Source of the DNA: Micromonospora sp. MP36 | GTDB lineage: Bacteria; Actinomycetota; Actinomycetes; Mycobacteriales; Micromonosporaceae | NCBI RefSeq assembly: GCF_008119785.1 | Contig: NZ_VSFA01000022.1 | Coordinates: 22,000 to 85,999, forward strand | Direction: 5' to 3' | DNA: 64,000 nucleotides | In this document: positions 60,885 through 64,000 of the stretch, piece by piece | Layout: each line of letters begins with the position of its first letter | Numbering within the stretch: the first letter of the stretch is position 1 | The notes under the pieces: generated by a model | Database searches by the model: none | What the model saw: only the letters and a program-made list of their open reading frames with translations | Told to the model about the DNA's origin: nothing | Program-made: the position numbers and the translations under genes

Positions 60885-62705
60885 TCAGAACCAGCTCTCT
60901 CGGGCGTCCAAGGTGGTCCGGTCGAGGCTGTCCAGCAGGTCGAACTGCGCCCCGGTCCGCGGCAGCTCGTACCGGAAGAAGTACCGCGCCGCCTGCCGCT
61001 TCCCCGCCAGGAACTTCCCCTCCGCGCCGTCCGGCGAACCCAGCGTCTCCACGGCGAGCAACTGCTCCAACCACATCCACGCGATCACCACATGCCCGAC
61101 CGCCTCCAGATAAAGCGAGGCATTGGCCAGCGCCAGCTCCGGATCACCGGTCCCCCACAGCCGCCGCGTGACCACCGCGATGCGGTCGGTCGCCGTCCCA
61201 AGCTGCCCGGCCAGTCCGGCCGCCTCCCCCTCCGCCTTCCACGCCCGGGTCACCGTGCCCCGGACGGTCTCCAGCAACAACTCCAGCCCAGCCCCGTCGC
61301 GCATGGTGACCTTCCGGCCGAGCAGGTCCAGCGCCTGGATGCCGTGGGTTCCCTCGTGGATCGCGTTGAGCCGGTTGTCCCGCCAGTGCTGCTCGACGTC
61401 GTAGTCGCGGGTGTAGCCGTAGCCGCCGTGCACCTGGATGGCCAGGTCGTTGGCGGCCAGGCACCACTGCGACGGCCAGCTCTTGGCGATCGGGGTGAGC
61501 AGCTCCAGCAGCAGGTGGGCCCGGTTGCGGTCGGCCTCCGCAGGGGCGGTCTTCTCCTCGTCGAGCAGCCGGCCGCAGTAGAGGATCAGCGCGAGCGCCC
61601 CCTCCACGTAGCTCTTCTGCGCCAGCAGCATCCGGCGGACGTCGGCGTGCGCGACGATCGGCACCTGCGGGTTGGTCGGGTCCTTGTCGGCGACCGGCCG
61701 CCCCTGCGGGCGCTGGCGGGCGTACGCCACCGACTTGAGGTAGCCGGTGTAGCCGAGGGCGGTGGCACCGGCGCCGACGCCAATCCGCGCCTCGTTCATC
61801 ATGTGGAACATCTGCGCGAGCCCGTGGTGCGGCTCGCCCACGAGGTAGCCGACCGCCCCGGGCCGCCCGTACGGCCGGTGCACCCCCTCGCCGAAGTTGA
61901 GCAGGGTGTTGGTGGTGCCCCGGTAGCCCAGCTTGTGGTTGAGCCCGATCAGCACCACGTCGTTGCGCGGGCCGAGCGTGCCGTCGGCGTCGAGGAGCAC
62001 CTTGGGCACGATGAACAGCGAGAGGCCCTTCACTCCGGGCGGGCCGCCGGGGATCCGGGCGAGGACCAGGTGGACGATGTTCTCGGCCAGCTCGTGGTCC
62101 CCGCCGGAGATCCACATCTTGGTCCCGACCAGCCGGTGCGTCCCGTCGTCCTGCGGCTCGGCGCGGGTGGTGATGTCCGCCAGGGAGCTGCCGGCCTGCG
62201 GCTCGGACAGGCACATGGTGCCGAAGAACCGGCCCTCGACCATGGGCCGCACCCAGGTGTCGATCTGCTCGGCACTGGCGTGGGTGAGCAGCAGGTTGGC
62301 GTTGCCGAGGGTGAGGAACGGGTACGCGGCGGTGCTGACGTTGGCGGCCTGGAACCAGGCGTAGCAGGCGGCGGCGACCGCGTGCGGCAGCTGCATGCCG
62401 CCGATCGAGGTGTCCATGGTGGCGGCCAGCAGCCCGGTCTGGGCGAAGACGTCCAGCGCGGCCTTGACCTGCGGGATGGTGTGCACCCGGCGCCCGTCGA
62501 AGGTGGGTTCGGCCGCGTCGGCGGCCTTGTTGTGGGTGGCGAACTGCTCGGCGGCGACCCGGGCGGAGAGGTCCAGCACCGCGTCGAAGGTCTCCCGGGA
62601 GTGCTCGGCGTAGCGGGGCCGCTCGGTCAGCCGGGCCACGTCCAGCCAGTCGTAGAGCAGGAACGACAGGTCGCGGCGGGACAACAGGGTGGACGAGGAC
62701 GACAC
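60885..62705 (-). CDS. Acyl-CoA dehydrogenase (large, with C-terminal extension)
   Basis: A 606-residue flavoenzyme. The middle domain has MCLSEPQAGSSLADI and KMWISGGDHEL; the helical domain has RIGVGAGATALGYTGYLKSV and the likely catalytic Glu in AIHEGTHGIQALDLLGRKV. About 100 extra residues at the C-terminus mark the DmdC/FadE5-like group rather than short-chain enzymes of about 380 residues. GTG at 62705, with AGGAAG upstream, is the only fitting start. The TnpB gene ends 11 bases before it, so its native promoter may have been displaced. Confidence 0.9.
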   Translation of the reverse strand: MSSSSTLLSRRDLSFLLYDWLDVARLTERPRYAEHSRETFDAVLDLSARVAAEQFATHNKAADAAEPTFDGRRVHTIPQVKAALDVFAQTGLLAATMDTSIGGMQLPHAVAAACYAWFQAANVSTAAYPFLTLGNANLLLTHASAEQIDTWVRPMVEGRFFGTMCLSEPQAGSSLADITTRAEPQDDGTHRLVGTKMWISGGDHELAENIVHLVLARIPGGPPGVKGLSLFIVPKVLLDADGTLGPRNDVVLIGLNHKLGYRGTTNTLLNFGEGVHRPYGRPGAVGYLVGEPHHGLAQMFHMMNEARIGVGAGATALGYTGYLKSVAYARQRPQGRPVADKDPTNPQVPIVAHADVRRMLLAQKSYVEGALALILYCGRLLDEEKTAPAEADRNRAHLLLELLTPIAKSWPSQWCLAANDLAIQVHGGYGYTRDYDVEQHWRDNRLNAIHEGTHGIQALDLLGRKVTMRDGAGLELLLETVRGTVTRAWKAEGEAAGLAGQLGTATDRIAVVTRRLWGTGDPELALANASLYLEAVGHVVIAWMWLEQLLAVETLGSPDGAEGKFLAGKRQAARYFFRYELPRTGAQFDLLDSLDRTTLDARESWF

Positions 62706-62716
62706 AGGTCTGCTTC

Positions 62717-64000
62717 CTACTCGTTGCTCATAGTTGAGTGGTTCGGATGGTTCGCTCTCCGCCCTGCGGTGGCTGGGCTGGAGTCCTGGACCGGCAGTCT
62801 GGTCCGGTGGCGATCGGTCCGGTCCTGCAGGATCTGCTTCACCCGTTGGTGTGGGGTGTGCAGGGCGATGTCGGGGTCGCCGGCTCGGTGCAGGATGTTG
62901 ATCGCGGCGTTCACGTCGGCCTGCCACACCACCCCGCACTCCGTGCAGTGAAACCGGTCCCCGCTGCGGCGGCCGAAGGCGCCGCAGCGGTGGCAGGTTT
63001 GTGAGGTGTAGGCGGCGTTGACGGGAACGAGCGCAGAACCTCTACGCTCCGACACGCTTTTCAGCGCCTCCGCGGTGACTCCTTTGGTCCACGCGGCGAG
63101 ACGCCTGTTCATGTTCTTGGGTAGCTTCTTACGGCTGGTGAAGCGTTTGGTGAGGTCTTCGGCGATCACCGTGTTCGCTTTGTCGACGACCTCGTGCACG
63201 GCGGTGAAGATCTCCGTGCGCACCCGCGCCCGGTGCCGGGCGGCCTGCCGGTCCCGCTTGATCGTGCCGAGGTTGTTGGCCGTGATCCGGTGCGCCTTCG
63301 CGTGATCACCATTGCGGGCGGCGGTGTTGGCGATCGAGCGCAGCTTCGCCCGCCGGCGGTTGCGTTCCTTCAACCGGTCCGACTCGGCGGTCAGCAACTC
63401 GCCGAGTTGTTCACCGTGGGGCTGGCCGTCGGAGTCGGTCAGGGCTTCGGTGTAGCCCTTGTCCACACCGACCGTCGCCTCACCGCACGGCCGCTGTGAT
63501 GAGCGCATCTGCGACGCGTCGATCTGGTAGTGCACCTCGACTCGGCCGCCACGCAGGATCAGCCGCAACGTCCCCGTCGGGGCGACGGTCGTGGACAGCG
63601 GGATCTTGACCATCTTGCGGGGTTCGAGACCGGGAACCGCCAGCCACAACCGGCCCCGCCCATCAACGATCGTGTTGTAATTGTCGGCGCGCACCACGAT
63701 CTGATCATGCGTGCGGTTGCGGCCACGCTTCCAGTGCTTGCGCATCTGCCGAGACAGGAACGGATCCTGCGCCCACCGGTCGGCCTTCAAGGCGGTGAAC
63801 ATCCGCTTCCGCTCGCCCGGATCGCTGGTGCGTCGGCTGATCGCCCGCCGGACCTGCACTTTAGCCGCCTCGAGGTTCGCGGCGATGTCGGCCATCGCGT
63901 CGCGGACGGTTTCCTTCCACGCATTCGCCAACACGGCGAACTGCACGTGTGTGCCGTCGGCCAGCCACCGGTCCCGCACCTGCCGGTCCCGCAATCCGGA
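62717..64000 (-). CDS. tnpB: TnpB-family transposon nuclease, 5' end beyond the window
   Basis: At least 425 residues; the frame is open to the right edge. The RuvC-type acids are in TVGVDKGYTEAL (Asp), TVIAEDLTKRF (Glu) and WQADVNAAINIL (Asp), and the zinc ribbon is TCHRCGAFGRRSGDRFHCTEC. It is of a different lineage from the IS607-linked TnpB at 10823. No TnpA is seen; it may lie to the right or be absent, as in many stand-alone tnpB elements. The element end, and any guide RNA, should lie near 62700-62760, next to the acyl-CoA dehydrogenase start. Confidence 0.88.
   Translation of the reverse strand, partial: SGLRDRQVRDRWLADGTHVQFAVLANAWKETVRDAMADIAANLEAAKVQVRRAISRRTSDPGERKRMFTALKADRWAQDPFLSRQMRKHWKRGRNRTHDQIVVRADNYNTIVDGRGRLWLAVPGLEPRKMVKIPLSTTVAPTGTLRLILRGGRVEVHYQIDASQMRSSQRPCGEATVGVDKGYTEALTDSDGQPHGEQLGELLTAESDRLKERNRRRAKLRSIANTAARNGDHAKAHRITANNLGTIKRDRQAARHRARVRTEIFTAVHEVVDKANTVIAEDLTKRFTSRKKLPKNMNRRLAAWTKGVTAEALKSVSERRGSALVPVNAAYTSQTCHRCGAFGRRSGDRFHCTECGVVWQADVNAAINILHRAGDPDIALHTPHQRVKQILQDRTDRHRTRLPVQDSSPATAGRRANHPNHSTMSNE

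Overview
The window is about 73% G+C DNA. Most starts are ATG or GTG with GGAG-type ribosome binding sites, and neighbouring genes are often coupled by 4-base GTGA/ATGA overlaps. The gene set is actinobacterial: EccB, an AfsR/SARP regulator, NiSOD, XRE regulators with strings of tiny genes, a MsiK-type ABC importer without its own ATPase, and PKS/NRPS genes. A filamentous actinomycete of the Micromonosporaceae (Micromonospora-like) fits best, but this is inferred from gene content and not from a marker gene. I saw no rRNA, tRNA or CRISPR array.

Left end (1-9127, minus strand): the downstream part of a biosynthetic operon whose genes are all coupled by 4-base overlaps. In transcription order it holds an adenylation-carrier-ketosynthase hybrid without an acyltransferase, a type II thioesterase fused to a lantibiotic-dehydratase-type (LanB glutamylation) domain, a second LanB-type protein, and the N-terminus of another adenylation domain. 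Aminoacyl-tRNA-type chemistry beside thiotemplate enzymes is the most unusual system in the window. Region 9.4-12.8 kb is worn: DUF2267, a deletion scar joining an MFS remnant to a MocR/aminotransferase remnant, NUDIX, and an IS607-type element whose TnpA has lost an active-site Arg.

The middle (12.9-31.4 kb) has a molybdopterin oxidoreductase, a GNAT enzyme and a carbohydrate locus: GH63-like hydrolase, TIM-barrel isomerase and dehydrogenase on the minus strand, divergent from a solute-binding lipoprotein and two permeases. It continues with an orphan EccB and a sulfur-stress operon (CstR-like sensor, persulfide dioxygenase-rhodanese, rhodanese-DUF2892, TauE exporter, methyltransferase) with ATACCCC-type palindromic operators. 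From 31.5 to 45.5 kb there is copper and stress biology: a CopA ATPase with an unusual C-terminal extracellular extension, CopZ, a flavoprotein, an AfsR-like regulator, an ArsR-AHSA1-DinB operon, and an HMA protein divergent from a MacB-like ABC exporter. The copA/copZ and HMA/ABC promoter regions share CTGTCC direct repeats with 11-bp spacing.

The right part (45.5-64 kb) holds three TetR-regulated divergent modules (one TIM-barrel protein, two FAD monooxygenases), AlkD-like repair, a radical SAM protein divergent from Ni-superoxide dismutase, an XRE regulator with a chain of tiny overlapping genes, DinB, a scar of an EACC1-caspase conflict system, an acyl-CoA dehydrogenase, and a second TnpB gene that runs off the window.
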